Source: Nonomuraea sp. SYSU D8015 (GTDB taxonomy: Bacteria > Actinomycetota > Actinomycetes > Streptosporangiales > Streptosporangiaceae). Taken from it: DNA of 64,000 nt. Where the stretch lies: contig NZ_VJYI01000010.1 of NCBI RefSeq assembly GCF_008065375.1, positions 355,106-419,105 on the forward strand, in the 5' to 3' direction. The position numbers and the translations under genes were made by a program. Shown piece after piece: positions 52,614-62,300 of this stretch. How positions within the stretch are numbered: the first letter of the stretch is position 1; each line of letters begins with the position of its first letter. The notes under the pieces are model-generated. The model saw only the letters and a list, made by a program, of their open reading frames with translations, did no database searches and had not been told where the DNA came from.

Positions 52614-53168
52614 ATGAAGGACAACGATGTGGTGGACCTGCTGCTACACCAGCACGAAGAGATCAAGGCCCTGTTCGACGAGGTCGAGAACGCCGCCCCG
52701 CAGGACAAAGCCGAGGCCTTCCAGCGGCTGGTACGGCTGCTGGCCGTCCACGAGACAGCAGAGGAGGAGATCGTCCACCCGTACGCGCGCCGCAAGCTCG
52801 ACCACGGGGACGAGGTCGTGGACGAGCGCCTGGCCGAGGAGAACTCGGCCAAGGACATGCTCACGCAGATGGAGCGGGCAGGCGTCGACGATCCTCAGTT
52901 CGCGGTCAATCTCGCCACCCTCCGCAAGGCGGTGGTCAAGCACGCCGAGGCCGAGGAGCGCGAGGAGTTCCCCCGGTTCCGGGAGGCGACCGGGGAGAAG
53001 GAACGTCAGGCGATGGCCGTCGGGGTCAAGGCCGCCGAGGCCATGGCGCCCACCCACCCCCACGCGGGGGTCGAGACGGCGGCGAAGAACCTGCTCGTCG
53101 GCCCGCCCGTCGCGATCATGGACCGGGCCCGGGACGTGATCCGCAAGGCGATGGGCAAGCCCGGCTGA
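52614..53168 (+). CDS. Hemerythrin HHE-domain protein
   Basis: The product is 184 residues. Iron ligands are expected in LLLHQHEEIKALFDEVE, VHETAEEEIVHPYAR and VVKHAEAEEREEFPRF. The C-terminal 60 residues form an extra helical part. HHE proteins bind a di-iron centre and sense or handle oxygen or nitric oxide. ATG at 52614 is used. Confidence 0.92.
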   Translation: MKDNDVVDLLLHQHEEIKALFDEVENAAPQDKAEAFQRLVRLLAVHETAEEEIVHPYARRKLDHGDEVVDERLAEENSAKDMLTQMERAGVDDPQFAVNLATLRKAVVKHAEAEEREEFPRFREATGEKERQAMAVGVKAAEAMAPTHPHAGVETAAKNLLVGPPVAIMDRARDVIRKAMGKPG

Positions 53169-53213
53169 ACGGCGCCGGCGTCCGGGCCGCGAGGAGGTTG
53201 AGCAGGAGCTCCC

Positions 53214-53804
53214 TCACGGCCTGGGGCGGCGCGCATGGAACACGAAGGCCGGGGGAGCGTTGCGCCACACCGTACGCCCCTGCACGACCTCCTCGAATCG
53301 CTCGGCCAGCAGCGCGCGGAAGCGCCGCGCCGAGCTGAGCGGCACGGCGTGCACATAGGAGAACGTCGTGAACGCCCCACCCTGGCCCATAGCCGTCGTC
53401 ACCGCATCCAGCAGATCACGCTGCAACTCCCGCGGGAAGGCCGCCCACGGCAGCCCGCTCACCACCACGTCCGCCTGCCGCAACCTGCGCTCCCGCAACA
53501 GCTCCACCAGCCGCGCCGCGTCCGCGTGCGCCACGTCCACGGTGGGGAAACGCTCGGCGAGCAGCCGCGCCAACGGCTCGTTGACCTCCACGGCGAGGTG
53601 GTGGCCGCGCCCGGCCAGCCGCTGCTGGATCTCCGCGGTGAACGCCCCCGTGCCGGGGCCCAGCTCAACGACGATCGGCTCGCCCCGCTCGGGGATCGGC
53701 GCGCAGACGGCCGCGGCCAGCCGCCGCGAGCTGGGGGCGAGCGCACCGATCGTGGAGGGGGCGCGGAGGAACTGGCCAAGGAACAGTGTGGTGTCGTTGG
53801 ACAT
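53214..53804 (-). CDS. SAM-dependent methyltransferase (PmtA-like)
   Basis: The product is 196 residues. The beginning FLGQFLRAPSTIGALAPSSR and the SAM motif VVELGPGTGAFT are as in phospholipid N-methyltransferase-like proteins. VVSGLPWAAFP is the likely motif IV. The substrate may be a lipid. Divergent from the histidine kinase gene. Confidence 0.88.
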   Translation of the reverse strand: MSNDTTLFLGQFLRAPSTIGALAPSSRRLAAAVCAPIPERGEPIVVELGPGTGAFTAEIQQRLAGRGHHLAVEVNEPLARLLAERFPTVDVAHADAARLVELLRERRLRQADVVVSGLPWAAFPRELQRDLLDAVTTAMGQGGAFTTFSYVHAVPLSSARRFRALLAERFEEVVQGRTVWRNAPPAFVFHARRPRP

Positions 53805-53931
53805 GGGTTCAAGGTAGGGGCAAGATCGGACTGATCGCTCCACCGTCCGGGCGGACCTGCGGCCAGTAGGAGGAGGCGCGCTCCTCCACCAGGAGGATCA
53901 GCCGATCACGGGGGCCGGATAGCGTGTGCGC

Positions 53932-55524
53932 ATGCGTTGGCGTGGTGTGCCGCTTGATGTGCTCCTGGCGGTCTCGAGTGTGGCCCTTGACCTGATGACG
54001 ACGGCGCAGGCGAGCGACACGAGACCTCTGCCGGTGGAGCTGAGCAGCCCGATGGCGCTGCTGGCGGGCCTGCCCATGGGGCTGGTCCGGCGCTGGCCGG
54101 TGCCGGTCACCCTTTACCTGGCCGTCCTCCTGGTCGCCACCGATCAGCTCGGCTCGTTCACGTCCAACACCGTGCAGATCCTCATCTGCGTCGCGGTGGG
54201 GGTGTCCGGGTTCAGATGCGGCTGGAGGGCCACGGCGCTGGCCGTGGCGGCCACGGTCGTCGCGACCGCGCTCAACATCGCCGACCCGGGCGCCGCGTTC
54301 ACCGCCAACCAGTGGATCTACTCGTTCCTGCTGCCGCTTTTCCCCGCCGTGCTGGGCGCCTACCTGCGCGGTTCCGCCGGGCGGCTGGAGGAACGCGACG
54401 TCACCCCTGACGCGCTGCTGGCCGCCGGCGGGGTGGCGATCACCGTGCTCAGCACCTGGACCTCCTGGCACTCGGGCACCCAGCCGGTCTGGGTGGTCGG
54501 GCTCCTGGCCGTGGTCGGCGGGCTGTCGCTGGGTGTCGCCAGGCGCCTTCCCGGGCTGGTCTTCCTCGTGCAGGGCGTGCTGCTCGTCCAGGCCGACATC
54601 TTCCTGAACCAGGCCGTCAACACCTGCGTCATCCTCACGCTCATCACCATCGGCGTGTTCGCCATGCGGGTGTCCTCCTGGCCGTGGACGCTGGCGGCGT
54701 ACTTCACCGGCTGCCTGCTGACCGCCATCGCCGTCGTCGGCGACCAGACCGACGTCACCGCGTTCCGGGTCGGCGTGCTCATGACGCTCGTCGCCACCCC
54801 CATCGCGATCGGCCGCTACCTGGGCATCAGGCAGTCCGCGGCGGCCGCCGAGCGGCTGCGCGCCGAGGAGTCCGCCCGCGCGGCGGTCGCGCAGGTGCGG
54901 GCCGACCAGCTCGCCGAACGCGAGCGCATCGCCCGCGACGTGCACGACATCGTCGCCCACCACGTCGGCGCCATGGTGCTGCGGGCCAGCGCCGCCCGCT
55001 ACACTGCGCCCGACGGCCCTGTCGCCGACGCGCTCAACGACATCCGCGAGACGGGCCACCAGGTGCTGCAGGACCTGCGCGACCTGCTCGACCTGCTGCG
55101 CGCGCCCGAGCGGGAGCCGCACCTGCTGGCCAACCCCGCCGATGTGGTACGCGAGTCGGCCGAGCGCATGGCCGCGGCCGGGCTCCTGGTCGACCTCGAG
55201 CTCGACCCGGCCACCGACCAGGCGCCGCTCATCGCCCGCACCTCGGCCGCCCGCATCGTTCAGGAAGGACTCACGAACGTGCTCAAACACGCAGGCCCCG
55301 GCACCCGGGTCCGCGTCACCGTCGCCCCCGAGGAGGAGGGACTGTCGGTGGAGATCCGCAACGGCCGCCCGCCCACCACCATCGAACGCCTGCCCTCCTC
55401 GGGCCGTGGCCTGGCCGGCATGCGTGAGCGCGTGCGCGCCCTCGGCGGCACCCTCAGCGCCGGCCCCGACGGCGACGGCGGGTGGATGCTGGCCGCGAGC
55501 CTGCCCGCCAGGAACCTCGCATGA
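53932..55524 (+). CDS. Sensor histidine kinase (NarL/DesK type)
   Basis: The product is 530 residues. Two blocks of transmembrane helices (about ten in total) occupy residues 10-300. The dimerisation box RERIARDVHDIVAHHVGAMV has the phosphorylated His338. The ATPase domain includes IVQEGLTNVLKHAGPG and GRGLAGMRERVRALGG. It stands before its response regulator, overlapping by four bases. The signal is unknown. Confidence 0.93.
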   Translation: MRWRGVPLDVLLAVSSVALDLMTTAQASDTRPLPVELSSPMALLAGLPMGLVRRWPVPVTLYLAVLLVATDQLGSFTSNTVQILICVAVGVSGFRCGWRATALAVAATVVATALNIADPGAAFTANQWIYSFLLPLFPAVLGAYLRGSAGRLEERDVTPDALLAAGGVAITVLSTWTSWHSGTQPVWVVGLLAVVGGLSLGVARRLPGLVFLVQGVLLVQADIFLNQAVNTCVILTLITIGVFAMRVSSWPWTLAAYFTGCLLTAIAVVGDQTDVTAFRVGVLMTLVATPIAIGRYLGIRQSAAAAERLRAEESARAAVAQVRADQLAERERIARDVHDIVAHHVGAMVLRASAARYTAPDGPVADALNDIRETGHQVLQDLRDLLDLLRAPEREPHLLANPADVVRESAERMAAAGLLVDLELDPATDQAPLIARTSAARIVQEGLTNVLKHAGPGTRVRVTVAPEEEGLSVEIRNGRPPTTIERLPSSGRGLAGMRERVRALGGTLSAGPDGDGGWMLAASLPARNLA

Positions 55525-56195
55525 TCCGCGTGCTGGTGGCCGACGACCAGGCGCTGGTCCGCGCGGGCGTGCGCATGCTGCTGCAGGCCACGGGCGACAT
55601 GGAGGTGGTGGCCGAGGCCGAGGACGGCGCCGAGGCCGTGCGCCTGGCCGAGCGTCACCTGCCCGACGTGATCCTCATGGATCTGCGCATGCCCAGGGTC
55701 GACGGCCTGGAGGCGATCAAACGGGTGCTCGCGGCCCGCCCGGCGACCAGGATCGTGGTGCTCACCACGTTCGCCGAGGACGCCAACGTCTACGCCGCGC
55801 TGCGGGCCGGCGCGGTCGGCTTCCTCGTCAAGGACGACGAGCCGGAACGCATGGTGGACGCCGTGCGCCGGGCCGCGGCCGGCGAGCAGCTGCTCGCGCC
55901 GTCGGTGCTCCGCCGGGTCGTCGAACGGTTCCTGGCCGCCGAGGAGCAGGCCGCGCCGGACCCGCCGCCCGGGCTGACCGAGCGTGAGCTGGAGGTGCTC
56001 GCCCTGGTCGGCACCGGCCTGTCCAACGCGGAGATCGCCGAGGAGCTGCACGTCGGCGTCACCACGGTCAAGACCCACATCGCCGCGGCCATGGACAAGC
56101 TGGGCCTGCGCAACCGCATCCAGGCCGCGGTCGTCGCCCACCGCACCGGCCTCGTGGACGCGTCCTTCCGCCCGACCCGCCGCGGCCTCGGCTGA
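55521..56195 (+). CDS. Response regulator, LuxR-type
   Basis: The product is 224 residues. The receiver domain has the phosphorylated Asp54 in VILMDLRMP and Lys in FLVKDDEPE. The LuxR HTH reads LTERELEVLALVGTGLSNAEIAEELHVGVTTVKTHIAAAMDKLGLRN. Coupled to the histidine kinase. It may control the small membrane protein gene just downstream. Confidence 0.95.
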   Translation: MIRVLVADDQALVRAGVRMLLQATGDMEVVAEAEDGAEAVRLAERHLPDVILMDLRMPRVDGLEAIKRVLAARPATRIVVLTTFAEDANVYAALRAGAVGFLVKDDEPERMVDAVRRAAAGEQLLAPSVLRRVVERFLAAEEQAAPDPPPGLTERELEVLALVGTGLSNAEIAEELHVGVTTVKTHIAAAMDKLGLRNRIQAAVVAHRTGLVDASFRPTRRGLG

Positions 56196-56362
56196 GGCCC
56201 CGGGGCCCCCGAGCGCCTGCGGCCTTGGCCGGCCGCTGGGGCCTGGGGTTCTGGGGTCAGCCGTGTGGCGGACCGCTGATCACCCCCCAGGTTGACGACG
56301 CCCCTCCCGCCCCGTCGCCACGATGAGGTCCTCACCGTCCCCCACGGAAAGGACCTCTCGCC

Positions 56363-56659
56363 ATGGACAACACCGCCGTCATGCCGATGCCGGCCATGAC
56401 GGGCCAGGTGCCCGGCGGGCTGCTCTACGGCCTGCGCGTGGCCCTCGTGCAGATCGTCCTGGCCGTGCTCGTCTGGCGGCCAGGACGCGGTGCCGGCTGG
56501 CCGGCTCTGGCCAGCGTCGCGCTGTTCGTGGCCGGCGGTCTCCAGCACGTCACCTGGCTGTGGCTGGGCGCCCACCTGCCCACCGGCGTGCTGCTGTTCG
56601 GGCTGGTCGCAGCGGTGCTGTTCTGGGCCTGGTCACCGGCGGCCGCCCGCCGCCGCTAA
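56363..56659 (+). CDS. Small membrane protein
   Basis: The product is 98 residues with three hydrophobic helices (about 24-39, 48-63 and 72-90). AAAGGACC lies before the ATG. It ends 10 bp before trpF. No family recognised. Position directly after the two-component system makes it a candidate target or partner. Confidence 0.7.
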   Translation: MDNTAVMPMPAMTGQVPGGLLYGLRVALVQIVLAVLVWRPGRGAGWPALASVALFVAGGLQHVTWLWLGAHLPTGVLLFGLVAAVLFWAWSPAAARRR

Positions 56660-56669
56660 TGTCTTGGGT

Positions 56670-57263
56670 GTGTACGTCAAGATCTGCGGATTGAGCGAGC
56701 CCGAGCACGTGGCGGCCGCCGTCGAGGCGGGTGCCGACGCCGTCGGGTTCGTCATGACCCGGAGCCCGCGCCGCATCGAGCCCGAACGCGCCGCCGAGCT
56801 CACCGCGCTGGTCCCCGACCACGTGCTCACCGTCGGCGTGTTCCGCGGCGAGGACCCCGAGACCGTGCGGGCGGCGGCGCATCTGTCCGGAGTGCGGGCC
56901 GTCCAGCTCCACGGCCGGCACCCGCACGAGGACTTCACCGCGCTCAAGGACCTCGGCGCCCTCCTGATCAGGGCCGTCGACGCCGAGGCCGACCTGCGGT
57001 GCGGCGCCTACGACGAGGATCTCCTCCTCGTGGACGCCCCCCACGCGGGCTCCGGCCTGCCGTGGGACTGGGCGGCGATCCGCGGCCGCCCGACGGGCCG
57101 CTGGCTCCTGGCCGGCGGCCTCAGCCCTTCCAACGTGACCGAGGCCATCGCGGACGCAGACCCGTGGGGGGTCGACGTGTCCAGCGGCGTCGAGACCTCG
57201 CCCGGGGTGAAGGACCCCGCCCTCATCAAGGCGTTCCTGGCCGCGGTGCGCGGCGCCCGCTGA
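56670..57263 (+). CDS. trpF: Phosphoribosylanthranilate isomerase
   Basis: The product is 197 residues. The catalytic Cys is in VYVKICGLSEPE, the Asp in LLLVDAPHAGSG. VQLHGRH and SSGVETSPGVKDPALI are family motifs. It carries out the Amadori rearrangement of phosphoribosylanthranilate in Trp synthesis. GTG start at 56670; a TTG two codons upstream is possible. It lies far from trpEG, as is usual in actinomycetes. Confidence 0.93.
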   Translation: MYVKICGLSEPEHVAAAVEAGADAVGFVMTRSPRRIEPERAAELTALVPDHVLTVGVFRGEDPETVRAAAHLSGVRAVQLHGRHPHEDFTALKDLGALLIRAVDAEADLRCGAYDEDLLLVDAPHAGSGLPWDWAAIRGRPTGRWLLAGGLSPSNVTEAIADADPWGVDVSSGVETSPGVKDPALIKAFLAAVRGAR

Positions 57264-57560
57264 CCTGGCGCGCGCCCTCGGCTTCACGCACGCCTTCGCC
57301 GCCGCCGGTCCCCGCGGGAGACCCCCGTCCCGGGCGGCTTCGCCGTGCTCAACGACCGTTGCCCGGGCTCGTACGACGACAGGTTGATCGTCTGGAGCCG
57401 CGACGACCTCGGCCCGGCCCCAGAGGCGGCCGAGATGCCGCTGCGGGCGGCCGACGAGACCCTCGCCGAGCGCGCCCACCGGCAACGCGACATCCTGGCC
57501 GCGCCCCCATCCATGCGGGGCTTCCGTCCGGCCCCTGCCCCGGCTGTCCGACGCGCGTGA
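57262..57560 (+). pseudogene. Probable decayed GNAT acetyltransferase
   Basis: Two pieces in different frames resemble the N-terminal part of actinomycete GNAT-like proteins: DLARALGFTHAFAAA from 57262, then, after a shift near 57320-57335, VPGGFAVLNDRCPGSYDDRL to about DETLAERAHRQRDI. The CoA-binding half is absent. No good start is present, as the first piece begins inside the trpF stop. The remaining gap to 57780 shows no gene. Confidence 0.4.
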
Positions 57561-57780
57561 TGCGTCGTCCCGCGTGCGGCGGGATGAGAGGCGGCCGGCC
57601 GGGGGTGGCGGTGCCGGGGCACGCGAGCGGGCGGGGGTGCCTTGTCGTGGGGGCGTCCCGTCTTCGGGGCGCGGGCGCGTACGGCGAGGGGGTGGTACGG
57701 CGAAGGGGGAGGTGGGGCGGGTTTCAGGCGGACGAAGGCGGGGCCGCTGCGTTGGAGTTCCACGCAGTAGGGTCTGCTGC

Positions 57781-58362
57781 GTGAGCGAAACTTCCGCCGA
57801 GGACCGGATCTGGACGGTTCCCAACCTGCTGAGCTTCCTGCGCCTCCTGGGCGTGCCCGTGTTCCTCTGGCTGGTTCTCGGGCCCAAGGCGGACGGGTGG
57901 GCCATCGGGGTCCTCGCGGTCGCCGGGTTCACCGACTGGCTCGACGGAAAGATCGCCCGCGCGTTCAACCAGACCAGCAAGCTCGGCCGGCTCATCGACC
58001 CGGCCGCTGACAAGCTGTACGTGTTCGCCACGATCCTGGCCCTCCTGCTGCGCGAGGTCATCCCCTGGTGGCTGGTCATCGTCATCCTGGGGCGGGAACT
58101 CTTCGTCGCGAGTTGCTTCCCCGTACTCCGCAAACACGGCTACCGGAAACTTCAGGTGCATTTCCTGGGCAAGGCCGCCATGTTCAACCTCATGTACGCC
58201 TTCCCTCTGCTCTTCCTTGCCTCCCACACTGGGTGGTATGCCGATATAGCCCGAATTGCCGGGTGGGCTTTCGCGCTCTGGGGAACGGGCCTCTACTGGT
58301 GGGCAGGGGTGCTGTACGTGGTGCAGGTGCGTCAGCTCGTGGCGTCGGCCAAGAAGGAGTGA
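57781..58362 (+). CDS. CDP-alcohol phosphatidyltransferase
   Basis: The product is 193 residues with about five hydrophobic helices. The signature is complete: DWLDGKIARAFNQTSKLGRLIDPAAD, with the conserved DG, AR, G and two Asp. It joins a CDP-diacylglycerol to an alcohol such as glycerol phosphate or cardiolipin precursor. GTG start. It ends four bases before the next gene. Confidence 0.92.
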   Translation: MSETSAEDRIWTVPNLLSFLRLLGVPVFLWLVLGPKADGWAIGVLAVAGFTDWLDGKIARAFNQTSKLGRLIDPAADKLYVFATILALLLREVIPWWLVIVILGRELFVASCFPVLRKHGYRKLQVHFLGKAAMFNLMYAFPLLFLASHTGWYADIARIAGWAFALWGTGLYWWAGVLYVVQVRQLVASAKKE

Positions 58363-58366
58363 TCGG

Positions 58367-60871
58367 GTGAAGGCGGTCGTGATGGCGGGCGGGGAGGGCA
58401 CTCGGCTGCGCCCCATGACCGCCAACCAGCCCAAACCCTTACTCCCGGTGGTCAACCGCCCGATCATGGAGCACGTGCTCCGCCTGCTCAAGCGACACGG
58501 CGTCACCGAGACGGTGGTCACGCTCCAGTTCCTGGCGGCCCTGGTGCGCAACTATTTCGGCGACGGCGACGAGCTCGGCATGAGCCTCCAGTACGCCACC
58601 GAGGACCTGCCCCTCGGCACCGCGGGCAGCGTCAAGAACGCCGCCGACCGCCTCCGCGACGACCGATTCCTAGTGATCTCCGGCGATGCCCTGACGGATA
58701 TCGATTTATCCGACATGGTCAGATTTCATCGCGAAAACTCGGCGTTAGTGACGATCGGCCTGAAACGCGTGCCGAATCCCCTCGAGTTCGGGATCATCAT
58801 CGTCGACGAAGAGGGGCGCGTGCAGCGCTTCCTCGAAAAGCCCACGTGGGGGCAGGTCTTCTCCGACACCGTCAACACCGGCATCTACGTGATGGAGCCC
58901 GAGGTTCTCGCCGCCGTGGCCACCGGCGAGCCCGTCGACTGGTCCTCCGACGTCTTCCCCGCCCTCCTCGGACGCGGCGCCCCCATCTACGGCTACGTCG
59001 CCGACGGCTACTGGGAGGACGTCGGCACCCACGACAGCTACCTCAGGGCCCAGGCCGACGCCCTGTCCGGCAGGGTCGCCCTGGACATCGGCGGCTTCGA
59101 GCTCTCGCCCGGCGTCTGGGTCGCCGAGTCGGCCTCCGTCGACCCCGACGCCGTGCTCAAGGGCCCGCTGCTCATCGGCGACTACGCCAAGGTGGAGGCG
59201 GGCGCCGAGCTGCGCGAGTACACCGTGCTCGGCAACAACGCCGTCGTCCGTGAGGGCGCCTTCCTGCACCGCGCGATCGTCCACGACAACGTCTACCTCG
59301 GCCCCGGCGCCCACCTGCGCGGCTGCGTGATCGGCAAGAGCACCGACGTGATGGCCGGCGCCCGCATCGAGGAGAACGCCATCGTCGGCGACGAATGCGT
59401 CATCGAGTCCGAGGCGTACGTCTCCAGCGGCGTCAAGGTCTACCCGTTCAAGACCATCGAGGCCGGCGCGGTCGTCAACACCAGCGTCATCTGGGAGTCG
59501 CGCGGCCAGCGCAACCTGTTCGGCCCGCGCGGCGTCAGCGGCCTGGTCAACGTCGAGATCACCGCCGAGCTGTGCGTCCGCCTGGCCAGCGCGTACGCCA
59601 CCACCCTCAAGAAGGGCGAGTACGTCGTCACCTCCCGCGACGCCTCGCTGGCCGCCAGGGCGCTCAAGCGGGCCGTCCTCGGCGGGCTCACGGCCGGCGC
59701 GATCAACGTGCTGGACCTGGAGGCCGCCCCGCTGCCGGTGGCCCGCTTCCACACCGCCCGCGAGTCGGCCGCCGGCGGCATCGCGCTGCGCACCACGCCC
59801 GGCGACCCGCAGAGCGTGGACATCGTCATCATGGACGACCGCGGCGCCGACCTGCCCCCGGCCGCCCAGCGCAAGCTGGAGCGGGTCTTCTCCCGCCAGG
59901 AGTTCCGCCGCGCCTTCCCCGGCGAGATCGCCGAGCTCACCTACCCGGCCAGGGCCGTCGAGGACTACACCCACGAGCTGCTGCGCCACATCGGCGTCGG
60001 CGACGTCAGGGACATGAAGGTCGTGGTCGACTGCGCCGGCGGCACCTCCTCGCTGGTGCTGCCCACGCTGCTCGGCCGGGTCGGCGTCGACGTGCTGACC
60101 GTGAACGCCCGCCTCGACGACGTCTCGCCCACCGAGACGCTCGCCGAGCGCCGCCGCGACCTGCAACGCCTGTCCGAGCTCGTCAGCTCCTCCCGCGCCG
60201 CGTTCGGCGTGCGCTTCGACCCGGTGGGCGAGCGCATCGCCCTCGTGGACGAGATGGGCCAGCTCATCAACGAGGAACGCGCCCTGCTCGTCGTGCTCGA
60301 CCTCGTCGCCGCCGAGCGCAGGGGCGGCCAGGTGGCGCTGCCGGTCACCACGACCAGGGTCGCCGAGCAGGTCTGCCGCTTCCACGGCGTGCAGGTCCAG
60401 TGGACCTCCACGGCTCTCGACGCCCTCACCTCGGCCGCCGCCGGGCCCGACATGATCTTCGCGGCGGACGGGCGCGGCGGATTCGTCGTGCCCGAGTTCA
60501 GCCCCGCCATCGACGGGCTGGCGGCGTTCATGCGCCTGCTGGGCCTGGTGGCCCGCACCCGCCTGTCGCTCAGCCAGATCGACGCCAGGATCCCCGAGGT
60601 CAAGCTCCTCAAAAGGACCGTTCCCACGCCGTGGGCGGCCAAGGGCGCGGTGATGCGCTCGGTCATCGAGGCGGCCGAGGCCGAGGCCGAGGGCCACCGC
60701 ATCGACACCACCGACGGCGTGCGCGTGGCCCGCGACGACGGCAGCTGGGTGCTGGTCCTGCCCGCCGCCACCGAGCCCGTCACCGACCTGTGGGCCGAGG
60801 CGTCCGACATGGACGGCGCCCAGGCCCTGCTCGAACGCTGGGCACGCATCGTCGAGCAGGCGGCCTCCTGA
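58367..60871 (+). CDS. Mannose-1-phosphate guanylyltransferase-like fusion with mutase-like domain
   Basis: The product is 834 residues. Residues 1-235 are a nucleotidyltransferase (MAGGEGTRLRPMT, KPLLPVVNRP, and SGDALTDIDL). Residues 250-370 are left-handed beta-helix hexapeptides. The C-terminal half is a phosphohexomutase fold. Its phosphoserine loop, TASHNP in active mutases, reads RTTPGDPQ around 475-482, with no serine. The mutase domain is thus likely non-catalytic. The first domain would make GDP-mannose or another NDP-sugar for glycoconjugates. Confidence 0.9.
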   Translation: MKAVVMAGGEGTRLRPMTANQPKPLLPVVNRPIMEHVLRLLKRHGVTETVVTLQFLAALVRNYFGDGDELGMSLQYATEDLPLGTAGSVKNAADRLRDDRFLVISGDALTDIDLSDMVRFHRENSALVTIGLKRVPNPLEFGIIIVDEEGRVQRFLEKPTWGQVFSDTVNTGIYVMEPEVLAAVATGEPVDWSSDVFPALLGRGAPIYGYVADGYWEDVGTHDSYLRAQADALSGRVALDIGGFELSPGVWVAESASVDPDAVLKGPLLIGDYAKVEAGAELREYTVLGNNAVVREGAFLHRAIVHDNVYLGPGAHLRGCVIGKSTDVMAGARIEENAIVGDECVIESEAYVSSGVKVYPFKTIEAGAVVNTSVIWESRGQRNLFGPRGVSGLVNVEITAELCVRLASAYATTLKKGEYVVTSRDASLAARALKRAVLGGLTAGAINVLDLEAAPLPVARFHTARESAAGGIALRTTPGDPQSVDIVIMDDRGADLPPAAQRKLERVFSRQEFRRAFPGEIAELTYPARAVEDYTHELLRHIGVGDVRDMKVVVDCAGGTSSLVLPTLLGRVGVDVLTVNARLDDVSPTETLAERRRDLQRLSELVSSSRAAFGVRFDPVGERIALVDEMGQLINEERALLVVLDLVAAERRGGQVALPVTTTRVAEQVCRFHGVQVQWTSTALDALTSAAAGPDMIFAADGRGGFVVPEFSPAIDGLAAFMRLLGLVARTRLSLSQIDARIPEVKLLKRTVPTPWAAKGAVMRSVIEAAEAEAEGHRIDTTDGVRVARDDGSWVLVLPAATEPVTDLWAEASDMDGAQALLERWARIVEQAAS

Positions 60872-61021
60872 GATCACCGAGCGCGACGTACGGAACTCTG
60901 TCGATGATGTGCGCGCGGAGTGCCGCAAGATCGTAATGTAGAAACGCGCGGCGGCATGGACCACGGGGCGGAAGCGGCGGTAACTTTGTCTGCGTCCAAA
61001 CCAACCGTCCAGCGCCCCGAG

Positions 61022-61050
61022 TTGACCTTTGCCGCTGATCAGCGTAAGTT
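61022..61050 (+). promoter_or_regulatory. Predicted promoter of the garA-like operon
   Basis: TTGACC (61022-61027), a 17-base spacer and TAAGTT (61045-61050) fit a vegetative promoter. The transcription start would be near 61057, about 80 bases before the FHA gene. Confidence 0.65.
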
Positions 61051-61137
61051 GCGGCATTCGCAAACGTGAAAAAAGCGAAGCGAGGCGCGCTCCGAGCACT
61101 GTCGCCGCGTCTTCGCGGTAGGAGGCCGAGCCGATCG

Positions 61138-61650
61138 ATGCCGAGCGTCTACTGCACGCAGTGCGGGCACGCCAACCCCGAGGATGCCCGTTTCTGTTCC
61201 CGTTGTGGGTCACCGCTGACCAGACCCGAGGTCTCCGGGGACACCACGTCGACGATCTCCGTCGCGGGAATCGAGGCGTACGAGGCTGAGACAGGCGACA
61301 TGCTCCTGGCCGAACGGGCGATCGTCGAGCAGCTCCCGCCCGGCACGGCGTTGCTCACGGTGACCAGGGGCCCCAACCAGGGGAGCCGCTTCCGGCTCGA
61401 CAAGGACCTGACCACGACGGGCCGCCATCCGGAGAGCGACATCTTCCTCGACGACATCACGGTCTCCCGCCGCCACGTCGAGTTCTACCGCCATCGCGGC
61501 GGCCAGTTCTCCGTGCGAGACGTGGGCAGCCTCAACGGCACGTACGTCAACAGGGAGCGGATCGAGGAAGTCCCCCTGCACTCCGGAGACGAGGTGCAGA
61601 TCGGCAAGTTCCGCCTCGTCTTCCTGATGCGGGGCAACTCCAGCCTATGA
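61138..61650 (+). CDS. garA: GarA-like FHA protein with zinc ribbon
   Basis: The product is 170 residues. A zinc ribbon (CTQCGH ... CSRCGSP, 6-24) precedes a DTTSTI stretch at 35-40, equivalent to the phosphorylated ETTS site of mycobacterial GarA and corynebacterial OdhI. The FHA domain follows (LTTTGRHPESDIFL, VSRRHVEF, GSLNGTYVN). In relatives the unphosphorylated protein inhibits 2-oxoglutarate dehydrogenase and affects glutamate metabolism. GGAGG lies 12 bp upstream. The next gene overlaps by ATGA. Confidence 0.88.
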   Translation: MPSVYCTQCGHANPEDARFCSRCGSPLTRPEVSGDTTSTISVAGIEAYEAETGDMLLAERAIVEQLPPGTALLTVTRGPNQGSRFRLDKDLTTTGRHPESDIFLDDITVSRRHVEFYRHRGGQFSVRDVGSLNGTYVNRERIEEVPLHSGDEVQIGKFRLVFLMRGNSSL

Positions 61651-62300
61651 GTTCGCAGGCGGCACGCTCGCACATGAGCATCGGGGAGGTGCTCGCGCTC
61701 CTGCAGGGCGAGTTCCCCGATGTCACCGTCTCCAAGATCAGGTTCTTGGAGGGCGAAGGGCTGATCGAGCCCGAGCGCAGCCCCTCCGGCTACCGGAAGT
61801 TCACCCACCTGCACGTCGAGCAGCTGCGCTTCATCCTCACCGAGCAGCGCGACCACTATCTGCCGCTGCGCGTGATCAAGGACAGGATGGCCGAGAGCTT
61901 CGGCCGCCCCCGCGCGGTGCAGAAGAAGCAGGAGGTCAAGCTCAGCCGCGGCGAGCTGATCGAGGCCGCCGGGATCGACGAGGAGACCCTCACCGAGCTC
62001 GAAGACTACGGCCTGCTCGCCCCGGTGGCCAGGCGCTACGACGAGGAGGCGCTCAAGGTGGCCCGCACCGTCGGCGCCCTGGCCCGCTTCGGCCTGCACG
62101 CCAGGCACCTGCGCGCCGTCAAGGCGGCCGCCGAGCGGGAGTGCGGCCTGGTCGAGCAGACGGTCGCGCCCGTGCTCAAACGCCGCGCCCCCGGGGCCAT
62201 CGGCGAGGCGGAGGAGACCGCCAGAGAGCTGTCCACCCTCCTGCTGGACCTGCACGCATCCTTGGTCCGCACGGGCGTACGCTCGGTTCTGGGACGTTGA
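61647..62300 (+). CDS. MerR family regulator (Rv1828/FtsR-like)
   Basis: The product is 217 residues. The HTH is MSIGEVLALLQGEFPDVTVS, followed by KIRFLEGEGLIEPERSPSGYRKF. This is the Rv1828/FtsR group, which in corynebacteria activates ftsZ. The order after garA matches mycobacteria. Confidence 0.9.
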   Translation: MSSQAARSHMSIGEVLALLQGEFPDVTVSKIRFLEGEGLIEPERSPSGYRKFTHLHVEQLRFILTEQRDHYLPLRVIKDRMAESFGRPRAVQKKQEVKLSRGELIEAAGIDEETLTELEDYGLLAPVARRYDEEALKVARTVGALARFGLHARHLRAVKAAAERECGLVEQTVAPVLKRRAPGAIGEAEETARELSTLLLDLHASLVRTGVRSVLGR

